Source: Ideonella sp. (GTDB lineage: Bacteria > Pseudomonadota > Gammaproteobacteria > Burkholderiales > Burkholderiaceae_C). From it: 64,000 nucleotides of DNA. Of this stretch, positions 45,283 through 53,966 are shown in pieces. The translations under genes and the position numbers were made by a program. Numbering within the stretch: the first letter of the stretch is position 1; the number at the start of each line of letters is the position of its first letter. The notes under the pieces were generated by a model. It ran no database searches. It was given only the letters and a program-made list of their open reading frames with translations, and was not told the origin of the DNA. The stretch spans positions 50,639-114,638 of the forward strand of contig NZ_JADJDO010000020.1 in NCBI RefSeq assembly GCF_016702655.1, in the 5' to 3' direction.

Positions 45283-46365
45283 ATGCTCAAAAACCTCGCC
45301 CGCGGGCTGCTGCCCGCGCTCCTGTGCTGCACCGCGCTGGGCGCCGGCGCCCCCCCCGATCCGCTCAAGGTCGGCTTCGTCTACGTGAGCCCGGTCGGCG
45401 AGGCCGGCTGGAGCTACCAGCACGACCTTGGCCGGCGCGCGATGCAGCAGGCACTCGGCCCTCAGGTGCGCACGACGATCGTCGAAGCAGTGGCCGAAGG
45501 GCCGGACGCCGAGCGCGTGCTGCGCGACCTCGCGCGCCAGGGCCACAAGTTGATCTTCGCGACCAGCTTCGGCTACCTCGAGCCTGCGCTGCGCGTCGGC
45601 GCCGAGTTCCCGGCGGTCGCCTTCGAGCAGACCGGCGGCTACAAGACCGCGGGCAACGTCAACACCTACAACGCGCGCTACTACGAGGCGCGCTACCTCG
45701 CCGGGCTGCTCGCCGGCAAGGTGAGCAGGAGCGGGGTGGCCGGCTACGTGGCGGGCTTTCCGGTGCCCGAGGTGCTGCAGGGCATCAACGCCTTCACGCT
45801 CGGCATGCGCGCCGCCAATCCGAAGGCGAGCGTGAAGGTGGTCTGGCTCGACACCTGGTTCGACCCGGCGCGCGAGCGCGAGGCCGCGAACGCCCTCGTC
45901 AACCAGGGCGCCGATGTCCTGACGAATCACAGCGCATCGACCGCGGTCGCGCAGGCGGCCGAGGAGCGCCGCGTCGGCCTCGTCGCCTACCAGAGTGACA
46001 TGCGCAAACTTGCGCCACACGCGCAGCTGACCGCGATCACCCACGAGTGGGGCGGCTACTACACCCAGGTCGCGCGCCAAGTGATCGCCGGCACCTGGAT
46101 GGTCGCGCCGGTCTGGGGCGGCATGAAGGACGGCTTCGTGCGCCTGGCCACGTTCGGTGCGAACGTGCCCAAGGACGTGGCGGCGTTCGTCGCGCAGCGC
46201 GAGGCCGATCTCGTCGCCGGTCGGCTGCACCCGTTCGGCGGCCGCATCGTCGACAGCAGCGGACGCGAGCGCCAGGCTGCGGGGACGAAGACGATGGCCG
46301 ACGCGCAGATCCAGGCCATGGACTACTTCGTCGAGGGCGTGGCGGGCACGCTGCCTCCGCGCTGA
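45283..46365 (+). CDS. Second BMP-family substrate-binding protein
   Basis: A 360-residue BMP protein with a signal peptide (MLKNLARGLLPALLCCTALG AGA); cysteines occur in ALLCCTALG, but no clean lipobox is seen. It resembles the protein at 41154 block for block (VGFVYVSPVGEAGWSYQHDL, LIFATSFGYLEPALRVGAEF, GYKTAGNVNTYNARYYEARY, AYQSDMRKLAPHAQLTAITH) but is clearly diverged. No permease is adjacent; it may share the 37-41 kb transporter with another ligand range. Confidence 0.88.
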   Translation: MLKNLARGLLPALLCCTALGAGAPPDPLKVGFVYVSPVGEAGWSYQHDLGRRAMQQALGPQVRTTIVEAVAEGPDAERVLRDLARQGHKLIFATSFGYLEPALRVGAEFPAVAFEQTGGYKTAGNVNTYNARYYEARYLAGLLAGKVSRSGVAGYVAGFPVPEVLQGINAFTLGMRAANPKASVKVVWLDTWFDPAREREAANALVNQGADVLTNHSASTAVAQAAEERRVGLVAYQSDMRKLAPHAQLTAITHEWGGYYTQVARQVIAGTWMVAPVWGGMKDGFVRLATFGANVPKDVAAFVAQREADLVAGRLHPFGGRIVDSSGRERQAAGTKTMADAQIQAMDYFVEGVAGTLPPR

Positions 46366-46385
46366 CGGCGGCTGCGCAGCGCGGT

Positions 46386-46440
46386 TCAGCCCGTGTTGCG
46401 CAGCCCGGCGGCGATGCTCTTGATCGACGCCGCCCGCGGC
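46386..46440 (-). pseudogene. Remnant of the 3' end of ppc (phosphoenolpyruvate carboxylase)
   Basis: Read on the minus strand the last codons before TGA (46388-46386) give AASIKSIAAGLRNTG. Bacterial PEP carboxylases end in a strongly conserved TIxGIAAGMRNTG-like tail, and ppc commonly lies divergently next to hemC in Betaproteobacteria. Nothing of the rest of ppc is present, because the BMP gene at 45283-46365 occupies the space. It therefore appears that ppc was replaced or deleted, leaving only its tail. Confidence 0.6.
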
Positions 46441-46469
46441 TCTTCGAAGCGCCTGCTAGCATCTTCGTC

Positions 46470-47408
46470 ATGGACGAGACGACCCTGATCGCGACGCGCG
46501 AAAGCCGCCTGGCGCTGTGGCAGGCCGAGCATGTGCAGGCGCTGCTCGCGCAGACCTTCGGCATGCCCGTCGGACTGCTCGGCATGACGACGCGCGGCGA
46601 CCAGATCCTCGACCGTGCGCTCGCCAAGGTCGGCGGCAAGGGCCTGTTCGTCAAGGAGCTCGAGACGGCGCTCGAGCAAGGGCGCGCGCAGCTCGCCGTG
46701 CACTCGCTCAAGGACGTGCCGATGGAGCTGCCCGCGGGCTTCGTGCTTGCCGCGGTGCTCGAGCGCGAGGACCCGCGCGACGCCTTCGTCTCGAGCCGCT
46801 ACGACGGCCTGGCCGCGCTGCCGCAGGGCGCGCGTGTCGGCACGTCGAGCCTGCGCCGCGTGGTGCAACTGCTTGCGCGCCGGCCCGACCTGCAGGTGCT
46901 GCCGCTGCGCGGCAACCTCGACACGCGCCTGCGCAAGCTCGACGAGGGCGAGTACGACGCGATCGTGCTCGCCGCTGCCGGCTTGAAGCGCCTCGGCCTC
47001 GCGGCGCGCATCCGTGCCGTGTTCGAGCCCGAGGCGATGCTGCCGGCGGCCGGCCAGGGCGCGCTCGGGATCGAGGTGCGCAGCGATGCCGCCGAGCTGC
47101 GCGCGCAGCTCGCCGCGCTCACGCACCGGCCGACCTGGCTTGCCGTGCACGCCGAGCGCGCCGTGTCGCGCAGCCTTGCCGGCAGTTGCAGCATGCCGCT
47201 GGCGGCGCATGCGCGCTGGCAGGGCAGCCTGCTGCGCGTCGACACCCTGCTCGGCCATCCGCAGCAGGCCGCGCTGCCGCTGCTGCGTGCGAGCGCCGAG
47301 GCGCCGGTGGCCGACGAGGCTGCGGCCGAGGCGCTCGGCGAGCGCGCTGCGGCGCTGCTGCGCGAGCAGGGCGCCGCGCCCTATCTGCAGGCGGCCGCGG
47401 CGGCCTGA
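46470..47408 (+). CDS. hemC: Porphobilinogen deaminase (hydroxymethylbilane synthase)
   Basis: A 312-residue HemC: TLIATRESRLALWQAEHVQA, DRALAKVGGKGLFVKELETA, AVHSLKDVPMELPAGF, VGTSSLRRVVQLLARRPDLQ and the cofactor cysteine in SLAGSCSMPLAAHARW. It polymerises four porphobilinogens into hydroxymethylbilane, the substrate of HemD encoded next. ATG 46470 gives the expected length. Confidence 0.97.
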   Translation: MDETTLIATRESRLALWQAEHVQALLAQTFGMPVGLLGMTTRGDQILDRALAKVGGKGLFVKELETALEQGRAQLAVHSLKDVPMELPAGFVLAAVLEREDPRDAFVSSRYDGLAALPQGARVGTSSLRRVVQLLARRPDLQVLPLRGNLDTRLRKLDEGEYDAIVLAAAGLKRLGLAARIRAVFEPEAMLPAAGQGALGIEVRSDAAELRAQLAALTHRPTWLAVHAERAVSRSLAGSCSMPLAAHARWQGSLLRVDTLLGHPQQAALPLLRASAEAPVADEAAAEALGERAAALLREQGAAPYLQAAAAA

Positions 47409-47443
47409 CGGCAACGCGCGTTCGGCTCGAAGTCCCGACCCCG

Positions 47444-48205
47444 ATGCGCGCCATCGTCACCCGCCCCGCGGCGCAGGCGGCAGGCTGGGTCGCCAGGCTG
47501 CGCGACGCCGGACACGACGCGGTTGCGCTGCCCTTGATCGCGATCGCGCCGGCGCCCGACCCGGCGCCGGTGCAGGCCGCCTGGCGCAGCCTGGCCGCGC
47601 GGCGCCTGGCGGTGTTCGTGAGCCCGAATGCAGCCGCGCAGTTCCTTGCCGCGCGCCCGGCAGACCTGGCCTGGCCGGCGGCCACGCTGGCCGGGTCGAC
47701 CGGGCCGGGGACGTCGCTCGCGCTGCGCGAGCAAGGCGTGCCGCCGGGCTGCATCGTCGAGCCTGGCGCCGACGCACCGCAGTTCGACTCCGAGGCCCTG
47801 TGGGCGCGCTTGCGCGACCGCGACTGGCAAGGCGCGCAGGTGCTGATCGTGCGCGGCGACGGCGGCCGCGAATGGCTGGCCGAGACGCTGCGCGCGCAGG
47901 GCGCATCGGTTGCGCTGCTGGCCGCCTATCGGCGCTGCGTGCCTGAGCTCGACGCGCGCGAGCGGGCCCTGCTCGGCGAGGCCTTGCGCGCGCCGCGCGC
48001 GCATGTGTGGCTGTTCAGCAGCTCGGAGGCGATCGACAACCTTGGCGCGCTGGCGGGCGCGGGCGTCGACTGGTCGCAGGCGCGCGCGGTGGCAACGCAT
48101 GCACGCATCGCGGCCCGCGCGCAACAGCTGGGGCTGGGGCAGGTTGAGCTGGCACGGCCGACGCTGGCCGCGGTGAGTGCCTGCATACAATCGCTGCCAC
48201 CGTGA
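47444..48205 (+). CDS. hemD: Uroporphyrinogen-III synthase
   Basis: A 253-residue HemD. The family is poorly conserved, but the pattern fits: RAIVTRPAAQAAGWVARLRD, FVSPNAAAQFLAARP, GAQVLIVRGDGGREWLAETL and HVWLFSSSEAIDNLGAL. It closes hydroxymethylbilane with ring-D inversion. It lies 35 bases after hemC and overlaps hemX (GTGA). Confidence 0.93.
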   Translation: MRAIVTRPAAQAAGWVARLRDAGHDAVALPLIAIAPAPDPAPVQAAWRSLAARRLAVFVSPNAAAQFLAARPADLAWPAATLAGSTGPGTSLALREQGVPPGCIVEPGADAPQFDSEALWARLRDRDWQGAQVLIVRGDGGREWLAETLRAQGASVALLAAYRRCVPELDARERALLGEALRAPRAHVWLFSSSEAIDNLGALAGAGVDWSQARAVATHARIAARAQQLGLGQVELARPTLAAVSACIQSLPP

Positions 48206-49248
48206 ACGAGTCCGACGCGACCTCCGACAGTGCAGCCTCGGCGCCATCGGCGCCTGCTGCAGCGACGCCGGCGGATCGGCGCGCGCAGCAAGTCTGGATC
48301 GCGATCGCCCTGCTCGCCGCGGCTTGCGCTGCGGCAATCGTGTTCGCCTGGCAGACGCAGCGCCGTGTGCAGGAGCTCGAGCAGGAGCTGGTGCGCCGCC
48401 AGGCCGACTCGCAGACCCAGGCCGCCGAGGCGCAGATGCTCGCCAAGCAAGCCCAGGACGCAGCGCGCGAGACGGTCGCCAAGCAGGCCCTGCTCGAGGC
48501 GCGCGTGTCCGAGGTGGCGGTGCAGCGGGGGCAGATCGAGGAGCTGATCCAGAGCCTTTCGCGCTCGCGCGACGAGAACATCCTGGTCGACATCGATTCG
48601 GCGCTGCGCGTCGCGATGCAGCAATCGGCGCTGACCGGCAGCGCCGAGCCGCTGGTCGCCGCGCTCAGGCAGGCCGACGAGCGCCTGGCGCGCTACAGCC
48701 AGCCGCGCCTCGAAGGCGTGCGGCGCGCGATCGCGCGCGACCTCGACCGTGTCAAGGCACTCGGCGTGGCCGACGTGGCCGCGCTCACGATCAAGGTCGA
48801 CGAGGCGGTGCGCATGATCGACGAGATGCCGCTGTTGTCGCAGACCGAGCCGCGCAAGGAGGCGCCGCGCGCCGCAGGCGCCGCCGCGTCGGCAGCCCGG
48901 GCCGCCCAGCGCGCGGCCTCTGCGGCCAGCAGCGCCGACGCCGCCCTGCCGGCCTGGCTGCAGCCCTGGCTGGCGCGCTGGGATGCGCTCACCGAGCGCG
49001 TATGGAACGAGGCGCGGTCGCTGCTGCGCGTGACGCGCATCGACCAGCCCGAGGCGATGCTGCTCGCGCCCGAACAGGCCTACTTCCTGCGCGAGAACCT
49101 CAAGCTGCGCCTGCTCAACGCGCGCCTGGCGCTGCTGGCGCGCCAGTTCGACACCGCGCAGGCCGACCTGCAGAGCGCGCTCGGCGCGGTGGAGCGCTAC
49201 TTCGACCGCAGTTCGCGCCGTACCCAGCTCACCGCCGAGGGCCGCTGA
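48202..49248 (+). CDS. hemX: HemX-like membrane protein
   Basis: A 348-residue HemX: a short Ala/Ser/Pro-rich cytoplasmic N terminus, one membrane helix (VWIAIALLAAACAAAIVFAW), a coiled coil (about residues 55-115) and the domain with ILVDIDSALRVAMQQSALTG, LDRVKALGVADVAALTIKVD and EAMLLAPEQAYFLRENLKLR. It is often misannotated as a uroporphyrinogen methyltransferase; no methyltransferase motif is present. GTG start overlaps the hemD stop. Confidence 0.9.
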   Translation: MNESDATSDSAASAPSAPAAATPADRRAQQVWIAIALLAAACAAAIVFAWQTQRRVQELEQELVRRQADSQTQAAEAQMLAKQAQDAARETVAKQALLEARVSEVAVQRGQIEELIQSLSRSRDENILVDIDSALRVAMQQSALTGSAEPLVAALRQADERLARYSQPRLEGVRRAIARDLDRVKALGVADVAALTIKVDEAVRMIDEMPLLSQTEPRKEAPRAAGAAASAARAAQRAASAASSADAALPAWLQPWLARWDALTERVWNEARSLLRVTRIDQPEAMLLAPEQAYFLRENLKLRLLNARLALLARQFDTAQADLQSALGAVERYFDRSSRRTQLTAEGR

Positions 49249-49271
49249 ACCAGTTTCATCGGGTCTGCACC

Positions 49272-50519
49272 GTGCGCGCGGTCATCTGGTTCACGCTGCT
49301 GTTCGCGGTGGCCGTGGTCGCCGCGACGACGCTCGGCACCAACGACGGGCTGGTCAGCGTGTACTGGGGCGGCTGGCGCATGGACCTGTCGCTCAACCTC
49401 GCGCTGCTCGTGCTGGTCGGGGGGTGCTTCGCGCTCGTCACGCTGATCCAGGGCGTCAACGCGCTCGTCGGCTTGCCGCGGCGTGCGCATGAATGGCGCA
49501 TCGCGCGCCGCGACCGCAGCGCGCAGGCCTGGCTGCGCGACGCGCTGGCACAGTACTTCGGCGGCCGCTACAGCCGCGCCCACCGCGCCGCGCAGCGCGC
49601 GCTCGAGATCCAGTCCGACACGCCCGAACTGGCGCAGGACAACGAGTTCACCGTGCTCGGCCACCTGCTCGCCGCGGGCAGCCTGCACCGCCTGCAGGAT
49701 CGCCCGCAGCGCGACGAGCAGCTCGCGCGCGCGCTCGACCTCGCGCGCCACAGCGCCGCCGCGCGCTCGGCCGAGGAGGGTGCGCGCATGCTCGCCGCCG
49801 AGTGGGCGCTCGACGACCGCAACGCGTCGCGCGCGCTTGAACTGCTGGCCGACCTGCCGCCCGGCGTCGGGCGCCGCACCCACGCGCTGCGCCTGAAGCT
49901 GCAGGCCGCGCGCCTTGCGCGCCAGCCGCAGGAGGCGCTGCGCACGGCGCGCCTGCTCGCCAAGCACCAGGGCTTCTCGAAGGAGGCCGCGCTCGGCCTG
50001 CTGCGCTCGCTCGCCTTCGAGGCGCTCGACGCCGGGCGCGACGCCGACCAGGTGCGCCGCATCTGGCAGCAGCTCGACGTCGCCGACCGGCGCGACCCGG
50101 CCGTTGCCGCGCGCGGCGCGACGCGCCTGGCCCTGCTCGGCGCCGCGGAAGAAGGCCGGCAGTGGCTGCGCCCGTTCTGGGATTCGCTGGGCGAGGTTGC
50201 CGCCGACGATCGCGAGGCGCTCGCGAACGGCCTCGTCGCGTGCGTGGCGGGCATCGGTGCCGACTGGCTGCCGCGCCTCGAGTCGGCCTGGCAGGCCCTT
50301 CCACGCGACGGCGCAATCGCCTTTGCCGTCGGCTGCGCGCTGGCCGAATGCGGGCTCTGGGGCAAGGCGCAGCAGGCGCTGCAGCAGGCCGCCGACGACG
50401 AGACGCTGCCCAAGCCTTCGCGCCGCCGCGCCTGGCGCCAATTGGCCGAGCTGGCGCAGCAGCAGGGGGATGCCGATCGCGCGGCACAGTGCTACGCGGC
50501 GGCGGCGCAGATCGGTTGA
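49272..50519 (+). CDS. hemY: HemY-like heme biosynthesis-associated TPR membrane protein
   Basis: A 415-residue HemY_N protein with two membrane helices (VIWFTLLFAVAVVAATTLG and LNLALLVLVGGCFALVTLIQ), the family's VSVYWGGWRMDLSLN block and TPR-like helical repeats (about residues 95-410). This is the proteobacterial hemY, not protoporphyrinogen oxidase; its role in heme synthesis is unclear. GTG 49272 starts 23 bases after hemX. Confidence 0.92.
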   Translation: MRAVIWFTLLFAVAVVAATTLGTNDGLVSVYWGGWRMDLSLNLALLVLVGGCFALVTLIQGVNALVGLPRRAHEWRIARRDRSAQAWLRDALAQYFGGRYSRAHRAAQRALEIQSDTPELAQDNEFTVLGHLLAAGSLHRLQDRPQRDEQLARALDLARHSAAARSAEEGARMLAAEWALDDRNASRALELLADLPPGVGRRTHALRLKLQAARLARQPQEALRTARLLAKHQGFSKEAALGLLRSLAFEALDAGRDADQVRRIWQQLDVADRRDPAVAARGATRLALLGAAEEGRQWLRPFWDSLGEVAADDREALANGLVACVAGIGADWLPRLESAWQALPRDGAIAFAVGCALAECGLWGKAQQALQQAADDETLPKPSRRRAWRQLAELAQQQGDADRAAQCYAAAAQIG

Positions 50520-50575
50520 GGCCACGCCGCGGGGCGCCGAAGGGTCAACCCGACAGTGGTAAACTTCGCACCTAC

Positions 50576-50649
50576 GCGGCTGTAGCTCAGCTGGATAGAG
50601 TACTTGGCTACGAACCAAGGGGTCGTGGGTTCGATTCCTGCCAGCCGCG
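50576..50649 (+). tRNA. tRNA-Arg(ACG)
   Basis: Cloverleaf by eye: acceptor arm GCGGCTG (50576) with CAGCCGC (50642-50648), D arm GCTC-AGCTGGATA-GAGT, anticodon arm CTTGG-CTACGAA-CCAAG with anticodon ACG, and T arm GTGGG-TTCGATT-CCTGC. The discriminator is G at 50649 and CCA is not encoded. It is the last core gene before the accessory region and a plausible integration site. No second copy of its 3' end is visible downstream in this window. Confidence 0.95.
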
Positions 50650-50724
50650 TGAGCGAGTTGGATCGGGAGGGGCCCCACGGGCTAATCCGGTTTGGTTTGG
50701 GGAACTTAGCCCTTAACAGCTGAG

Positions 50725-50740
50725 AGTGCAAATTGGCACT
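50725..50740. repeat. Short palindrome between tRNA-Arg and the hypothetical pseudogene
   Basis: AGTGC-AAATTG-GCACT is a perfect 5-base inverted repeat about 75 bases after the tRNA and 18 bases beyond the end of the disrupted gene. It could be a weak terminator for that reverse-strand gene or part of an element end. No matching terminal repeat was found on the far side (52272-52509). Confidence 0.3.
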
Positions 50741-50757
50741 GAATGAAGGGCATGAGA

Positions 50758-52271
50758 TCAGCTGCGATCCATGGCGGGAATGATGCCGAAGGTCGTGAGG
50801 CGTTCGAAGGCCGCGATGGCCAGACGTCCCGCATGGGTGAGGTAGTAGCGATAGGCGTTGGCAGCGCGCTTGAGCAGACCGAGCACGCGCAGGCGGCGCA
50901 CTTGGCGCGAGAGCCGCGAGGCCGAGAGCTCGGGCAGGAGCCGCATGAGATCGCATCGGGCCAGGCCATGGATGTTGAACTCGGGGCGCTGCACGGCGCG
51001 CATGAGGGCCTGGTGTTTGCGGTTTATAGTTCAAGCCCTTGAACGAGCGATCGCCGTCGGGCTTGGGATGGGTGATGCGCTCCGAGCAGGCGATGGCCGC
51101 TGCTTCCCGGCGGTCCGTCCAGGCTGGACAGGAACGCCAGGTAGCGTTCGTTGCAGCCCAGCAGGATCTCGCGCAGGTCCACGAGGCTGTAGATGGACTT
51201 CTTCAGCGGCGTGACCTCGCGCGTGGCACGACCGCTGCGATGTTCCACCTTGCGGTGGTGCTTGAAGAAGGAGACGTCGTTGGTGGTGGTCTCGATGCGC
51301 AGGATGCGGCCGAACTTGTCGTACAGCTTGACCGAACAGGAGCCGAACCTGTGCTTGATACAGGTGCCCTCGATGCGCGTGCTCAGGCGCGAGCCGATCT
51401 CGGCGGCCAGCTGCGGGGTGATCTTCTTGCCCAGGAAGGTGGCGACCTGCTCGGCCTTGACCGACAGGACGGCCTCGCGTGCGAGTTGCTGATACAGCGC
51501 AGCCAGGATCTGCTCGCTCTTGAAGACCAGGTCGGTCGAATACTCGGCCTGCATGATGCTCCAGTGGTAGGCCTGCCCGAAGACGTCCAGGACCGGGCAG
51601 CACAGCCGGGCATAGCGATCCAGGTGGCGGTGCAGCAGTTCGGGCTTGAAGGTGTCGGCAAGCTCCTGCGCACGGGCGAAATCGGCGATGCGCACGAAGG
51701 CGTTGTCGGCCGCCGTGAAGTCGATGTCCTCGCGCATGAGTCGTCGGGTGAGCCAGCCGTGGCCGTTGCAATAGATCTGCAGCCGGAATGGGCAGTAGGT
51801 GGGCACGCGTACATAGATCAGACCGAGTTCGCGGTCCATCCAGTAGAAGTAGTAGTGCAGGCACTTGGTGGTGTCGGGTCGCAGGAACGTGCGGCCACTG
51901 GGCTTGTCGTGCCAGGGCTGGAAGGTCGCGCAGGCTTCCATCGCCGAGATGACGTGGACCAGCCCGGGCGCATCGCCGCGCGTGGCCAGCACCTTGGCCA
52001 CCACGTCCTCCTTGCGGATGTGGGCCTTGGCGACATGTTCGATCGCCGCGCCATGCTCGGCGGCCAGCGCCTGTGCGTTGTGGCGAATTCGCTCGCGCAG
52101 CGGCAACGCGAACTGCGGGTAGTCGAAGATGCGGATGCCCCGCGAGTGCAGGAAGCTCGTCATGCCGTCCGCAAAGCACGCACCCGGCAGCGTACCGATG
52201 ATGACGATGCGGTCGTAGCAAGACAGCACGCCCCCCAGATTCCCGGAGTACCGCGCAGTCAGCAGATCCAT
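50758..52271 (-). pseudogene. Conserved hypothetical family protein with C-terminal winged helix, frameshifted
   Basis: Intact over its first ~390 residues (MDLLTARYSGNLGGVLSCYD, VISAMEACATFQPWHDKPSG, CLHYYFYWMDRELGLIYVRV, LRIETTTNDVSFFKHHRKVE, LKKSIYSLVDLREILLGCNE). The frame then changes near 51105-51113 (to AAAIACSERITHPKPDG and RSFKGLN) and again near 51017-51024 (to NRKHQALMRAVQRPEFNIHG). The tail ASRLSRQVRRLRVLGLLKRA is winged-helix-like. Joined, the parts span about 504 codons, which from memory is the family's usual size. Such proteins recur as dispersed copies near mobile DNA; no function is known to me. Confidence 0.7.
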
Positions 52272-52509
52272 GTTGGCCTCCGCTTCGATTTGCCGCGCCG
52301 CACCGAGAGGCTACTCTCCTGCTTGGTTCCGGCTCGTCCGGCTTAGGCAACCTTTCGGCGTCGCCGGGGATGGGCCCTCTAGAGGAGGCGCAACCACTTG
52401 TGAGGGCTATCCCAATCGATCTGTGACCTGACTTCACATATCCATTGATTCGTGTCTCATTGTCGTAGGCACGAGCCGAACGTAGCCTTCGCTACAGGAG
52501 ACAAGGACG

Positions 52510-53964
52510 ATGAATGTGACTAGCTACCCTTCACTTGGGTTGCTGATTGACGGTCGGTGGCGCCTAGGTGAAGGTCGGGATTTGCTGCCTGTTGCGAACC
52601 CGGCGACGGGGGAGGTGCTGGCCCATCTGCCGGTGGCCCGGGAGGCCGATGTCGACGAGGCCGTCGCCGCCGCACATCGTGCATTCGGGCTGTGGCGAGG
52701 GATGGCGGCCATCGAGCGATCGGTCATCCTCAGGGACATTGCAGCGCGCATTCGTGAACAGGAAGCGCGGCTGGCAAGCATCCTGACGCTCGAGCAGGGA
52801 AAGCGCACGGCTGAGGCCCTGATCGAGCTTCGCGGCGCCGCCGACACCTTCGAGTGGATGGCGGAGGAGGGCAAACGTGTCTACGGGCGAACGGTTCCTG
52901 CGCGAACGGCGGGCGTCGACCAGTTCGTGCGCCACGAGCCCGTCGGTCCCGTGGCTGCGTTCTCGCCCTGGAACTTCCCGGCGGTGCTGGCGGTGCGGAA
53001 GGTGGCGACGGCGCTGGCTGCCGGCTGCACGGTCGTGCTCAAGCCCGCCGAGGAGACACCGGGCATCATGGTCGCGATTGCCCAGTTGTGCTTGGACGCG
53101 GGCCTGCCCGCGGGCGTCCTCAACGTGCTCTACGGCGTTCCGGCGCAGATCTCGTCCCGGCTCATCGCCTCCCCGCTGATGCGCAAGGTGTCGTTTACGG
53201 GCTCCGTGCCCGTCGGGCGGCAACTCGCCGCCCAGGCCGGAGCGCTGGCCAAGAGAATCACGCTGGAGTTGGGCGGGCATGCGCCGGTCATCGTGATGGA
53301 CGATGTCGACGTGGAGCAGGTTGCGGCTCTGACCATCGCGGCCAAGTTTCGCAACGCGGGCCAGTTGTGTCTTTGCCCGACGCGCTTCTACGTGCATGAG
53401 GCTGTTCACGACCGTTTCGTGACCGCTCTTGGGGTGCGCGCCGCCGCGCTGCGGGTCGGAAATGGATTGGAACCGACCACCCAGATGGGACCTTTGGCGA
53501 ACGGCCGGCGCGTCGAAGCGATGCGCGCCTTCTGCGAGGACGCGGTGCAACGCGGAGCGCGAATCGTCGCGGGCGGAAAGGTCCCTGTAGGGCTGGCGCC
53601 AGGTGGGCATTTCTGGGCGCCCACGGTCATGTCGAGCATTCCCGACGATGCGCGGGCGATGCAGGACGAGCCGTTCGGTCCGCTCGCCCTGATCTCCAGA
53701 TTCTCCGATCTGGGCGATGCGCTGGCGCGCGCGAATGCACTTGATTTCGGCCTGGCTTCGTATGCCTTCACGCGTTCGCTGGCCGCGGCCTACGCCATCG
53801 AACACGGCCTCGAGGCGGGCAACGTGAGCATTAACACCTATGCGGTCAGCCCGCCCGAGATGCCTTTCTCTGGCATCAAGAGCAGCGGCCTAGGTAGCGA
53901 GATGGGAACCGAGGGCCTGCTCGATCACATGAATCTCAAGTCCGTTATTCGCGCCGTGGCCTGA
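52510..53964 (+). CDS. NAD(P)-dependent aldehyde dehydrogenase, succinate-semialdehyde-type
   Basis: A 484-residue ALDH of the GabD-like group. Cofactor block SPWNFPAVLAVRKVATALAA, KPAEETPG, FTGSVPVGRQ, general base Glu in ITLELGGHAPVIVMDD and nucleophile Cys in NAGQLCLCPTRFYVH. It oxidises an aldehyde to the acid; the substrate is unknown. A GGAGACAAGG leader resembles the one before livK. Next to an alcohol dehydrogenase remnant it may once have formed an alcohol-to-acid pathway. Confidence 0.9.
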   Translation: MNVTSYPSLGLLIDGRWRLGEGRDLLPVANPATGEVLAHLPVAREADVDEAVAAAHRAFGLWRGMAAIERSVILRDIAARIREQEARLASILTLEQGKRTAEALIELRGAADTFEWMAEEGKRVYGRTVPARTAGVDQFVRHEPVGPVAAFSPWNFPAVLAVRKVATALAAGCTVVLKPAEETPGIMVAIAQLCLDAGLPAGVLNVLYGVPAQISSRLIASPLMRKVSFTGSVPVGRQLAAQAGALAKRITLELGGHAPVIVMDDVDVEQVAALTIAAKFRNAGQLCLCPTRFYVHEAVHDRFVTALGVRAAALRVGNGLEPTTQMGPLANGRRVEAMRAFCEDAVQRGARIVAGGKVPVGLAPGGHFWAPTVMSSIPDDARAMQDEPFGPLALISRFSDLGDALARANALDFGLASYAFTRSLAAAYAIEHGLEAGNVSINTYAVSPPEMPFSGIKSSGLGSEMGTEGLLDHMNLKSVIRAVA

Positions 53965-53966
53965 CG

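Noticed and set aside
48202..49248. Annotation of hemX as uroporphyrinogen-III methyltransferase
   Set aside because: No SAM-binding methyltransferase motifs; the protein has one membrane helix and a coiled coil as in HemX.
50655..52509. Terminal inverted repeats that would make the hypothetical pseudogene an insertion sequence
   Set aside because: No convincing matching ends or target duplication could be seen on both sides.
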